Below, in pieces: positions 52,501 through 62,316 of a DNA stretch of 64,000 bases. The notes beneath the pieces were generated by a model, which saw only the letters and a list, made by a program, of their open reading frames with translations, made no database searches and was not told the DNA's origin. A program made the translations under genes and the position numbers. This stretch comes from Hyposmocoma kahamanoa (Eukaryota; Arthropoda; Insecta; Lepidoptera; Cosmopterigidae), in assembly GCF_003589595.1 (NCBI RefSeq), contig NW_020654810.1, forward strand, positions 25,034,428 to 25,098,427, written 5' to 3'. The first letter of the stretch is position 1, and every line of letters starts with the position of its first letter.

Positions 52501-53658
52501 GGCTGCTATTGAACGAACTGCATGCGTGTAGTCCATATAGCTCCGTGCAGACGAAACCGACTGCATGCAGTCGAGACCGACTGTATGCAGTAGACATTTA
52601 CTCCAGGAATTTTTCGCCGCACACCTAGCTCAAGAGCTCAGTATTTAACTTGACGTCGAGATGGAAGCACGGACTTCCATCTAGACGTTCTTCTGTTACT
52701 ATTGTTACGCCGCCGACCTAATCGAAGCCAAAAACGAAAGCGTGCAACGTGGATTGATCCACTATTGTTATGTTGCTATAGGTGATTTTTATGTACTGTA
52801 CCCGCAATTAAGACAAGAAGAAAACAAATACAACTACTTTAGAATGTCGATTGCCACTTTTGATATATTAACAGCATCAGTGTCTCATCAAAAATAATAA
52901 TAATATATACTCGTAAGAATGTCAATTACTACTTTTGCCTCTCGGACTATCGTTCATATAAAAATATAGAAATATTTATTCGTATATTGTATTTATTTGA
53001 CATGCGAATACGTTATAAAACACAAACAATTGCAAAATATTAAATAATTCGTTCATAAATACAAAAAAAAACAATAGAAAAAATAGAAAAATGTAATAAT
53101 AATAATAGAAAAAAACGTTAAGACAAATAAGCCAAAAAAAGGTCCGTGACTCAGCATTGATGACTATGCTAATTACAAAGCCCTCGCTGATATTCTGCCA
53201 TGGCCTGTCATAGAAATAGAATACCACAATTAAAAAAGAATGAGAATCAATTTCAAATACTAACACTATCAGACACTAAATAAATTAAATTAAATTTGAC
53301 ACGTACAACGTTTACTCATGAAAATAATCAAATTGAATAATAATAGTAAATTTAAATAGCATAATACTAAATATACACAAATACACAGCACAGATACACA
53401 AACACACGCTACTTCGCAAAGCCTGCGTCAAACAGCCACAGAAAACATTTTCATTTGAACGTTGTTAGTGCTCGATACGCTCCGTCTCGAGACGTCAATG
53501 CTTGATGTTGAAGTTTCAACTGCATGCAGTTGAGTTTCGTCTGCATGCAGTTAAGCGTGAAGTCGTTATCAACTTCATGCAGTCGAGGTCTCGCCTACAT
53601 GAAGTTGAGTTAACCTGCACGCATTAACTGCAAATACGCAGTCAGTCTGTTAGCAACC
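52501..53658 (+). mobile_element. PIF/Harbinger transposon, decayed, with TAA target duplication
   Basis: 1,158 bp. The ends are imperfect inverted repeats (GGCTGCTATTGAACGAACTGC and, inverted, GGTTGCTAACAGACTGACTGC, 14 of 21). Each end is flanked by TAA (52498-52500 and 53659-53661), matching the TWA targets of PIF/Harbinger. Subterminal copies of CTGCATGCAG-type palindromes cluster on both sides (52516-52595 and 53518-53635), probably transposase-binding sites. A transposase N-terminal remnant lies at 52700-52897. A hairpin (AGATGGAAG/CTTCCATCT) lies near 52659. The catalytic domain is missing, so the element is non-autonomous. Confidence 0.75.
52736..52897 (+). pseudogene. Harbinger transposase N-terminal remnant
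   Basis: KRKRATWIDPL, then after a frameshift GDFYVLYPQLRQEENKYN and YFRMSIATFDIL up to a TAA at 52895. The pattern R-----W-HP-----GEF--L---LR-D---F--YFRMS---FD-LL is the usual start of PIF/Harbinger transposases in animals. The downstream DDE domain is absent. Lies inside the TAA-flanked element. Confidence 0.75.
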
Positions 53659-54044
53659 TAAGTATTCCTAACCTGAGAAATTTTACATGAATAACGTTTT
53701 TCAAAACGAAGTAAACAATAACAGTAAAATTATACCATAGCTACTTATTAGTTTAAGGTTTCTGTTTATGAAAAACATCAAATTGTTATTCTACGTTGTT
53801 ACTGCGTATTTATTATTGTACCTACAAATACCGTTTAAATTAAATACATTATGTTGTTAATAACTCATTGTTAAAACTCGCTTTGGGAAATTTGATACCC
53901 CAGGTACAAGAAAACTCAACATGTTGAATATTATTGTTTACACTGTTATAATTATTATTATTATTCGGACTAAATTCGTAATGAAGTCGTACAGGGTCAA
54001 GAACACTTAAGTTAAGTTAAAACTTAAATCCAACTCTATGGCGC
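53659..54044. other. No gene recognised
   Basis: Nothing identified apart from ATT-rich low complexity near 53950. Confidence 0.4.
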
Positions 54045-54640
54045 TTACAATAAGAACGGTTGAAAGTACAAAATATCAAGCTTGATGTGCTCTTGACTGT
54101 TCGTTCGAGAACTAAAGTAACCAACATAGCTCCGAAAATAGCTGAAGTGGCAATGATCATTCATGTGCACAAGTGTCGAATTCAGCTTCGCCTCCTCTAA
54201 TTCCGAGTCACCTATAAGCCTCTTGCCACGGTTGTCAATTGAACCCAACGTGGCCAGTTGGTATGTAGCAGAGCCATCCCAAAGGTGGCTGCAGTAATCC
54301 GTGCACGACCGGACTTGTACTTGGTACAGCTAAAACAGCTGTCCCGGTGTAAAGTAACGTCTCACCCTGGAAAGGATGCCAGGCTTCCTTGCTGCATTTT
54401 TGGTCATTGATGGAATATATCTGCCGAAGTTCAAATTGAACGACAGGTCCATTCCAAGTAGCTGGAGACAGTCGGCTATCGGTATGGATATATCACGAAA
54501 AGTCGGAGTCAGCTCAAAGGGACTCCGTTTTGTGGGGAATAGGCACACCTGCATTTTGGTAGCGTTAAATTTGACAAGATTGGCATCGCCCCAATCGGAG
54601 ACTGCCTTGAGCGTCAAATCCAAACTACTAACCATGGACT
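54045..54640 (-). pseudogene. LINE-D RT thumb/C-terminal region, copy 7
   Basis: Minus-strand frame from 54635: SSLDLTLKAVSDWGDANLVK, FNATKMQVCLFPTKRSPFEL, IPIADCLQLLGMDLSFNLNF, NAARKPGILSRVRRYF, then a stop after GQLF. It continues in frame with SCTDYCSHLWDGSATYQLA and GSIDNRGKRLIGDSELEEAK before losing similarity. This is the RT thumb and connection region (N--KTQ, LG--L, ARK-G-L---R-YFTP, Y-SHLW) of a jockey-like LINE and overlaps the start of copy 4. Confidence 0.85.
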
Positions 54641-54909
54641 CTCGACAAGACTATATTTCCACGTTAGTGTGGAAAAAACGCTTTTGCTCACAGATTTCTA
54701 ATGTGAAAGAAAGCCTTTCCAAGCTATTGAGGTGGAACAGTATTTTATTATGAAAAATGGTGGCATAATATTAATAATAGGGACAAAAATAAACTAACTG
54801 TTGTGTAGAGTGTGTAGCAAAATCACAAATTCATTGAATGAGCATGGGTATAGCGTACATACCTAGTAAGATTCTGGATGATATTCTAAATTTGCACTTT
54901 GCCAATGCA

Positions 54910-55082
54910 GGTTGGGGACTATACACGTTTTCTGAGAGTTGTAAACCTTCTTCGATGTGTAAATTCAGATTAAATTTTGCACATTAATTCCGAAAAGTTA
55001 GTGGTGCGTGGCCGGATTCGAACCCACGGCCCTCTGCTTGAGCGACGGTAGGCCAAAGCATTAAGCTATTAAGGGTTCTTGT
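54910..55082 (-). mobile_element. SINE-F copy 2
   Basis: Minus strand: TAATGCTTTGGCCTACCGTC, B-box GGGTTCGAATCCGGCC, then body to AAACGTGTATAG. The tRNA-like head and B-box are well kept. Confidence 0.65.
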
Positions 55083-55129
55083 AACAAGCAATAATAACAA
55101 TTATTTAAAACAAAGATTTAGTTAATTAA

Positions 55130-55270
55130 ATTTTTATTGAATTGATATTCAATTATTTTTTGTGAAATTACTCCACTAGTTTGTCCGACCGGATCGAAGG
55201 AATTTTTTCTGAGTGTTTTTTCTGAGTGTTTTTTCTGAGTGTTCGATCTTTGTATTAATAATTATAACAA
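55130..55270. mobile_element. SINE-B pieces in opposite orientations
   Basis: 55137-55183 is the SINE-B palindromic end in minus orientation (GAATTGATATTCAATT). From 55184 it switches to plus orientation (CCGACCGGATCGAAGG, tail GTTCGATCTTTGTATTAAT). The tail contains a 13-bp triplication. Confidence 0.65.
55203..55241 (+). repeat. 13-bp tandem triplication in a SINE-B tail
   Basis: Three perfect units of TTTTTTCTGAGTG, present once in all other SINE-B copies. Confidence 0.95.
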
Positions 55271-55502
55271 AGATTTAGTTTATAAAATTGCCCTTATGGC
55301 TCCAGCGCGGTCATAAATCGCGCTATAAACTATCTTTCACAGCGAAGGCGAGGCTGCAACCGACGACAGCGTTTTATTGCTCCTAGTGATGCGATGTCAC
55401 TTCGGTTTTACAAGTCAATCATGCTATCGAGTTTCATGTTACGCTTATTTTATTGAGAGTTTTTTCTTTACAGTTCACTTACATTAAATAATGGGATCGT
55501 AT

Positions 55503-55524
55503 CATTGACTTACATAAGTCAATG
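55503..55524. mobile_element. 22-bp micro-element: two MITE-H ends with perfect 8-bp target duplication
   Basis: CATTGACTTACATAAGTCAA followed by TG consists of the MITE-H left end joined to its inverted right end, with no interior. GATCGTAT is duplicated exactly at 55495-55502 and 55525-55532. It is either an extreme internal deletion or a minimal mobilised palindrome. Confidence 0.75.
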
Positions 55525-55562
55525 GATCGTATGGTCATTATATTTTATATATTATATGGTCG

Positions 55563-55751
55563 GTTTTTTGTAGGAAGGGCGTAAGCGACAATTTTCAGGG
55601 GAGCATGTTTTAGGTATTAACAACTGTTTTAAAATATTTACGTCCGTAATTTTAAAACAAATTGAATTATAATATTTTAAGAGCCGTTAAAACCTAAAAC
55701 AGACTCCCCTGAAAAATCTACGAAATACCACTTACGCCCTTTCTACAAAAC
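55563..55751. mobile_element. Palindromic foldback element
   Basis: Arms of about 55-60 bp are inverted copies (left TGTAGGAAGGGCGTAAG, TTTTCAGGGGAG, GTTTTAGGT; right the complements in reverse order), around a short A+T-rich centre at about 55620-55690. Non-coding. No certain target duplication. Confidence 0.65.
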
Positions 55752-55802
55752 ACTGATGATATAGGCCATTACAATCTCGCCTGCGCTTTTTTTACGATAC
55801 GA

Positions 55803-56065
55803 AGCGACGGGACGAAGAAACCGCCTGGTGGAAAGCGACACGCCTGTCCATAGCAACTGCAGTGCCACTCAGGACTTTAAATCGCAAAAGTCTGAGGGAC
55901 GCTACCACTGCGCCCGTAACTCTGGTATAAGTTGACAAGTCCCATGTGCCTGTAATTTCACCAAACCCTTCAAAACGGAAACGCAGAATATTCACATTAC
56001 TGCTTGGAGGCAGACACACGTAAGGTACTTTCCTGGACGAACTTTCTTTGACAAGGAGCACTCAT
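55803..56065 (-). mobile_element. Rep-C copy 12, near full length
   Basis: Minus strand from GAGTGCTCCTTGTCAAAG to GGCGGTTTCTTCGTCCC. The second stem-loop is degraded to GTAGCGTCCCTCAG. Confidence 0.8.
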
Positions 56066-56070
56066 TATCA

Positions 56071-56336
56071 TCCCATTTATACGTCCCGCTCCTGGACACG
56101 GGTCTCCTCCCCCGTGAGGGTTTAGACTGGTTAGATAGAACTTCACGTGTTTTCTGAGGGTTGTGAAACTTCATCGACTTGCAGGTTTCGGGGCGATGTT
56201 TTCCTTCCCCGAAAAACTCATTGAAAATTTGAAATGAAATTTCCGAGAAACTCGGAGGTAAGTGCTAGGATTCGCACCCACAGCCTCTGCTCGAGAGGCC
56301 ATAGGTCAAATCACTAGGCTATCATGGCTTGTCAAG
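56071..56336 (-). mobile_element. SINE-F copy 3
   Basis: Minus strand: a head with CCTAGTGATTTGACCTATGG, B-box-like GGGTGCGAATCC, then body CGGGGAAGGAAAACATCG, TGCAAGTCGATGAAGTTTC and AACACGTGAAG. The longest SINE-F copy here; it abuts Rep-C copy 12. Confidence 0.7.
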
Positions 56337-56817
56337 GAACTCTACTGCTACGTAACTAATTACTACTACGTGGTGTACCTATTTTATTGTAGGACGTTTC
56401 TAGTTTCTGTAGCCACCTCTTGACCACCGTTCGGTTGTCGCTTTACTCGTTTGTTTTAGCTTCGTTATGCGATATCCTATATCCTGAACTTTAGTTGATC
56501 TTCGTATTTTGAAATTTGAAACTCAGTCTATAAAATTACATGTTATTGAAATTTCTTTTTGTGAAATAGTTGAACCCATGACCTCTAACCAATTAAGATA
56601 CAGGTCAAGTTATCGAGTTGTCCAAATTCTCTTAAGTGTTTTTTTTTACATCTTTGTACTGGATCTTTCTGCATTCAGCGCCGCTAGTGACGTCTAGTGA
56701 GAGATTTTAACACCTCACCGCAGATCACTGACCTACAGCACAGTTAGTCAGAGTCGGGTCGAAGAAAATGTTCTATATGTTCGATCTTTGTAATAATAAA
56801 TCACAACGAAATTCAGT
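56337..56817. other. No gene recognised
   Basis: TTGAACCCATGACCTC at about 56570 is a tRNA-like scrap. Nothing else. Confidence 0.35.
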
Positions 56818-57005
56818 CTATAGTCTTATACCGATCACGACACGCTTCATGGCTCTCTGTTCAACTCTCATTCTGAACACAGTTGAACTTTTTGTAGCGT
56901 GTTCGTAAATGGTGCGTCCAAAGTACCGTGTACGCGTTTTAGTGCTACAGCGGTGAACTAACCTGAACAATTGGATTAATGGGGATTCAGAGGTTTTAGT
57001 CAATA
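56818..57005 (-). pseudogene. Probable LINE-R RT fragment
   Basis: The minus-strand frame ends RMRVEQRAMKRVVIGIRL, resembling the RTE-like motif R--V-QRAME-AMLG-SL-D just after the YGAETW block. The preceding residues are not clearly homologous. Confidence 0.45.
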
Positions 57006-57747
57006 TTCTCCAACGTATAGATTTGACACGGAGGTTTACTGTATTGTTAATAATTGATATTTCAACCTAGAATACTAATATAAAATCACAACTTAATACT
57101 AATGATCGCTTTGGATGCTTACTTTTGAAATAACGCCAATATTTTATATTGATTATTTATTAAAATTTAAAGCAGATAAAACTTACTAACTGGCAAACCT
57201 CTGCCGTTTCGAAAACTAAAATCAAATTTCTGTATTACTAATCAACATCAGTCCTAAAATAATAATAATTTAAATCTGATAACACACTTTACTGGTAACG
57301 TATCAGTCTTATAGGATTTGGTAAAAAAATTAATAGTACCTCAATTTTGCTTTTTTCTAATACATATTATAATCTAATATATAAACTATAACATACATAA
57401 ACAAAACCTAATATTACTATATATCTTTGACGACAGACTAAGTTGGAGTCAGACTTAAATTTTTGTCACAGAAACTGAAGTTTAGAGATCGATGGTCCAA
57501 GCAATAGTTTTTAATACATTGTTTGCTATCCTGTTTTGGGCCATGAAAAATATGGACTACATTCCTGGGAGCATTTCTTACACGCCGTGCTCCGTTGGAT
57601 GTTTCTCTGGACCATATATAATTTGTTCTTACCCCTCAAAGACGACGCACAATGCAAAAGAAAGTCTTCTTGTGACACGGAATTTTTTCACCTGAAACTG
57701 GTGAATTTCTGTCTTCGTTGAGATTTATTTATAAACAAAACAAACAA
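57006..57747. other. Unassigned open frame at about 57515-57721
   Basis: The plus frame reads YIVCYPVLGHEKYGLHSWEH, then FLHAVLRWMFLWTIYNLFL and CKRKSSCDTEFFHLKL to a TGA at 57719. It includes a hydrophobic segment and is not low-complexity. There is no ATG and no acceptor AG between the upstream stop and its start, so it is not a clean exon. No family recognised. Confidence 0.25.
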
Positions 57748-58125
57748 TTATATCCGGCCGTATCGAAGGAATTTTTTCTAAGTGTTCGATCTTAAATTAG
57801 TGGAGTAATTTCACATAAAAATTGATATTCAATTATATATCAATTCAATACAATTAAAAATAGAGATGTCACTATACAATGAATAGTGACATCTCTAGCC
57901 GGGACTGGTAGCTGTAAAGGTATATAACTGGGTGACGAAATAGTTTCATAGATTTCTCATAGATGGCGCTACGGCTACATAGAAAAATTCGTGAGGTCCG
58001 CTGGTTCGTTCCGTGTCTTAGTCGGTATAGCGTCTGCCACGGTATGCTAGAAGACGTCTCGGTTCGAATCCGGCCGGATCGCAGGAATTTTTTCTGAGTG
58101 TTCGGTCTTTGTATTAATAAGTAGA
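57748..58125 (+). mobile_element. SINE-B copy 9, dimer-like with internal hairpin
   Basis: A first tail (CGAAGGAATTTTTTCTAAG, GTTCGATCTTA) and palindromic end (57815-57850) are followed by the hairpin at 57861-57897. Then comes a complete second unit: leader, head TCCGTGTCTTAGTCGG, B-box GGTTCGAATCCGGCC and tail GAGTGTTCGGTCTTTG to about 58115. Two units lie head to tail. Confidence 0.75.
57861..57897. repeat. Perfect 15-bp hairpin at a SINE-B junction
   Basis: TAGAGATGTCACTAT (57861-57875) and its exact complement (57883-57897) enclose seven bases. The right arm is the normal start of the SINE-B leader (compare 2280-2295). The left arm is an inverted copy of it. Confidence 0.95.
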
Positions 58126-59345
58126 ACAAACATTTATTAAGTTATAACAATACAGAAAAAACGTAAAAATCAAAACAAGTGACGACCTATAAACTTACCG
58201 ATAATACTAATGATCGCGTCACAGGCGATCCAGTGTCTTATAATTCGAAAACGGACAGTCCCCGTCGGTTCCGCACCCGCTCGCCTCTGTGTCGCGGGAT
58301 GCATTGAGTTGGCGCGAACGCACAACCCCATCACGCGTTTTGGAAATAACCGGAAAAAACTGATCTCGCCAGGCCTCTCAGGCGACGATGGTTAATATTC
58401 TAGGGTTAAAGCATCACGTCGACTCGCCAGGCTCCCTTTTAAATCTATTTGTCTGATTGTTAAATAGCGTGTTAAAAACACGAATATAAAAAATATGCAC
58501 AAAGAAGATGCCTAAAACACAGGTACTCATTTATTTACTTTAGACATCGCAACTACACTATTAGACTTCTAATATTTCATTGTATAGCTTTATGAAGTTT
58601 GTATATTAATCATTAATTACCATTTTTATTGCTTATTAAAATAGCTTCCTTTACATGTTTAAATTGTATTAAATAGAAGTTATAATGAAATAAAAATTAA
58701 AATGTTATTTATGTCTCTTAATATTAAATCTACATTCCTGTACTTCAAAAAGTCGTATTTAATCACGATTCGAAGCCTAGTACGTTCACACGATAATAAG
58801 CCAAAACCCGTCAACATTCCTCACACGCAAGTGACATAACCTTTCCAAGCCACAAGGTTCGCTATAAACCGTGTTCCCTGAACTGATATGACATACCATG
58901 TCTCTATATTTACGCAGACCGAATTCTGGCGTCAAAATAAAATTTTCTCATCTTCAAATGTCAGAATGAATGTCGCCGGATTTTTACTGTACCGATTCAA
59001 TCCCGTTTAATGTACTGCTGCAAATGTTCCTCTGCTAATTAAATTAATTAAATAGAATGATACATTAGTGTCTCTGTTAGTACTAATATCAATTAGAATA
59101 TCTATGTCTTTATGATAGAACATTCTATAGAAGTGAAATAAATATAATATATAAAGGCAGTATTAGTACAATATTATGTGTATCAGGTGTGAATTATTTT
59201 TAACAATTCCGAGAATACTGGGTTTGTTAGCATCAAAAATTAACTTTCGTCGTAGTTTTCGTAAATTCACTCATACAATTATCAGCTGTACAACGTTTTG
59301 TTGGGAAAGTTGGGAAAGGACAAAAATGCGTGATTGTCCAAATCA
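58126..59345. other. No gene recognised; G+C-richer block at 58210-58440
   Basis: Both strands are open for about 60 codons across 58210-58395 (minus: MGLCVRANSMHPATQ, TGTVRFRIIRHW). The block is CpG-rich against its A+T-rich surroundings. No motif, start or splice context identifies it. The rest is A+T-rich and empty. Confidence 0.3.
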
Positions 59346-60349
59346 ATGCCTTACTTTCTCAAACTCGTACTTATAAAAAGTGATTATTCAGACACCAAAA
59401 CTTTCTATTTAAATAAACCATTGATCTCTTAACTGAGAACCAACAGTTCTCCCTTTAGGCTACCACAGCAATAAAAATAATGACTATATTTGACATTGTT
59501 TTAAGTTATTTACAAGATGACGCAGTGGTGATGGATTACGAGTGTGGAAGTCGATTTGATAAGAACATCAAAAGATAAGTGTAAAAAAATTAAAACTGCC
59601 AAATAAATAAAATTTAAAAATAACCTATCCCAACTCTACACAAGCTACAAAGCACTTACATTCGGCTCTGATACGCTGAAACACGGTCTCGTTTTCAGAG
59701 CGCTGGTATGATTGTACTCGTAAAATAAAACTCTCATTGCTCCCTCACTGATACGACTGACATTTTTGTCTCATATTTTTGTGAATACGATTTTTGCTCA
59801 GAAATACTAAATGTTCTCGTGGTTTTTGTATTGAAGAATTTGATTCGAACGCTTTTATTTTATAGGATTCAGTTTCAACATCAATTCTTTGATAACTGTA
59901 AATTAATAAAAGTATTTATAGCTTTTTGCAAAAACGTTTAGCTTGTGTAAGTAGTTCATTATTGTATTATTGTAGTGGGTATTATCCTAACTTATCTTTG
60001 TTTGGAGAAGACGTGTGTATAGGTCTGGGCAGGATATAGACACAACTTATTACTTTGTCTAATGAGAACTATTTATGGGAAAAAAATAAGCTATATTCGT
60101 TACAAAACTATAGTCTTTACTTGGCTGTCTAACAAACTCGTATCTTAAAGCACCAAGTTATTGGAATCCAAAAAATGGATTGTTATAAATTTTGCATGTT
60201 GATGTCACACACATTTCCTTCATATTCACACACTAGCTTTTACCTATTCTTAAATCATCCAAATTAATACCCTTAATTTAAAATAATTAGAAAGTTTTGC
60301 CGTCTCCTAAATAATCACTCTAAGATACGAGTTTGAGAAAGTAAGGCAT
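59346..60349. mobile_element. MITE-G type element of about 1 kb with ~48-bp inverted ends
   Basis: 59346-59393 (ATGCCTTACTTTCTCAAACT start) and 60301-60349 are inverted copies: perfect over the outer 24 bases, then imperfect but including TAATCACT. The interior has no transposase and includes one further end-like piece at about 60132 (CAAACTCGTATCTTAAAG). Superfamily unknown. Confidence 0.6.
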
Positions 60350-60650
60350 CGATTTATGAACTGGGACTTAGAATGTCTGAATTAACATTTTCAGACTAGC
60401 GTCACTTTTCTTTTATTAGACAATAAACAACATCATAAAAAGTAAACTAGCTGTTCTTGACAGACGTCTTCACGAAGTCACAAAAAATGAACCATTTACG
60501 AGGTTTAAATTTATAGTGAAAAAAAACTGCCTTGGTATTATATATAACTTCTACTTGGATAATAAATATCCATGATAGTGACCCGTTTAGCTCTTTCATA
60601 TCTTTAATATTTTAAATAAACGTCGTAAATTATATATTTTTTATGATACC
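60350..60650. other. No gene recognised
   Basis: Nothing identified. Confidence 0.4.
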
Positions 60651-60932
60651 CAGGGACGTGACGAACAAGTCGAGAGCCTGGTGGTAAGCGACACGTCTAT
60701 GCATAACAGTTACAGTGCAACTTAGTCTTTAAATTACAAAGATCTTACGGGGAAATGACCGTCTACCAGAGACATACGTTGATAAGTCCATGTGCTTGTA
60801 ATGTAACGACCGCCTTTCCCTTCAAAACCGGAACGCAGTAAAATGAGCATTACTGCTTGAGGGAAGACATAGGTAAGGTGACAGAACTTCCCTGGACGAA
60901 ATCTTTCACAATGAGCTCTACTGTTACTAAAA
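60651..60932 (-). mobile_element. Rep-C copy 13, near full length
   Basis: Minus strand from AGTAACAGTAGAGCTCATTG to CTCTCGACTTGTTCGTC. Central hairpin present (AGTAATGCTCATTTTACTG); second stem-loop diverged. Confidence 0.8.
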
Positions 60933-61118
60933 TTACGCCACTAATTTGTTATAATTATTATAATACAAAGATGGAACTCTGCGATAGTTAGAAGAACCTT
61001 CAATTTTTCGTTATGTTTAGAAATGATAACCACGACACAGGCGTAGCGTAGTGTGGTTATCTATGTATCGCAATGTTTTGTTTCGGGCAGTTAAATATTT
61101 TTTCTTTTTTTTATAACA

Positions 61119-61411
61119 TCAAGTGACGGGACGTTTAAGTCGTACGCCTGATGGTAAGCTACACGCCTGTCCATAACAGTTGCAATGCCACTCAGAGCTT
61201 TGAATCGTAAAGATTTGAGGGGAACTGCCACAGCGCCCGTCACCCAGAGACGTAAGTTAACAAGTCTCATATGCCTGTAACTTCACCAGCACCCTTACCC
61301 TTCAAAATTGGAACGCAGTAATGCTCACATTACAGCTTGGCAGCAGAAATAGGCAAGGTGACAGTACTTCCCTGGACGAACTCTCACACAAGGACCTCTA
61401 CTGCTACTTAA
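61119..61411 (-). mobile_element. Rep-C copy 14, near full length
   Basis: Minus strand from AGTAGCAGTAGAGGTCCTTG to CGTCCCGTCACTT. The central hairpin is close to consensus (GCTGTAATGTGAGCATTACT). Confidence 0.85.
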
Positions 61412-61486
61412 AAAAATAAATGTTTTTGTATTTTTTTTCTACTTCATTTCTCAAAGCGAAATTTTTAGTACATGCATGGTAGGTGC

Positions 61487-61540
61487 ATGGAATACTTCAC
61501 TGGACAAACTTTTTCAAAAGAAATTCTACTGCTGCTTAAA
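61487..61540 (-). mobile_element. Rep-C left-end fragment
   Basis: AGCAGCAGTAGAATTTCTT on the minus strand, then TTTGTCCAGTGAAGTATT. Only the left end survives. Confidence 0.5.
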
Positions 61541-61589
61541 TAATGTGTACAAATGTTTATTTACAAAGAACAACGTACAGTCTTTCTTA

Positions 61590-61712
61590 CGTTATTCTCA
61601 GGTTCCATCGGCCTTACGGATGGGGAGTAGAATTATATCAACGTAACGATATTAAATGTCACTGGCTTACAGATGAAATAAAGATATATTTGAATTTGAA
61701 TTAACATAAGGC
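61590..61712 (+). mobile_element. LINE 3' UTR with TTTGAATTTGAAT tail
   Basis: GGCCTTACGGATGGGGAG, then GAAATAAAGATATATTTG and AATTTGAATT. The tail resembles the 3' end at 38785-38800. Confidence 0.5.
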
Positions 61713-62019
61713 TGCCTACCAAGACGTTATTAAACCAAAGATCCGAGCGATAATCGCATTAAGTAAACTTGGTAAGCACAACTTAAACGGCACAAGCAGC
61801 GCTTTGACAGTGCTTGAGTAATTACGCAACTCTCCTGATCCAAGTTTGTTACTTAGTTTGCATCGAACAGGTGTAACAGCTTTTGTTTTAAATAATTTAC
61901 AGAACCATAAATGAGGTTAAATATTTCGACTTTAACATGCGTCTGGCCTAATATCCTGTATTTAAAAAATAACTATTCTCTGCATTTGATACCTATTAAT
62001 TACGTATAAGGAATTAACA

Positions 62020-62316
62020 GTGCAGTAGCGCTCCTTGTGAAAGAGTTAGTCCATTGAAGTGCTGCCACCTCACCTATTTCTACAGCCAAGCAGTAGTATG
62101 ATCATTTCTGCGCGCCGGTTTTGAAGGGTACGGGTGCTGGTGAAGTTACAGGCACATGGGATTTGTCGACTTATGTCTCAGTGTGTCGGACGCAGTGGCA
62201 GTGCCCCTCAGATCTTTGTGATTTAAAGCTTTGAGTGGTACTGCAACTGTTATGGACAGGCGTGTCGCTTACCATCAGGCGCACGACTTGTTCGTCCCGT
62301 CACTTAGCTATTACAA
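62020..62316 (+). mobile_element. Rep-C copy 15, near full length
   Basis: From GCAGTAGCGCTCCTTGTG to CGTCCCGTCACTTAGCTATT. The central hairpin is diverged (GCAGTAGTATGATCATTTCTG); the second stem-loop is perfect-type (GTGGCAGTGCCCCTCAG). Confidence 0.85.

Noticed and set aside
55137..55183. Independent palindromic MITE (GAATTGATATTCAATT)
   Set aside because: The same palindrome is the normal 3' end of SINE-B at 1992, 2309 and 57815, so it is a piece of that family.
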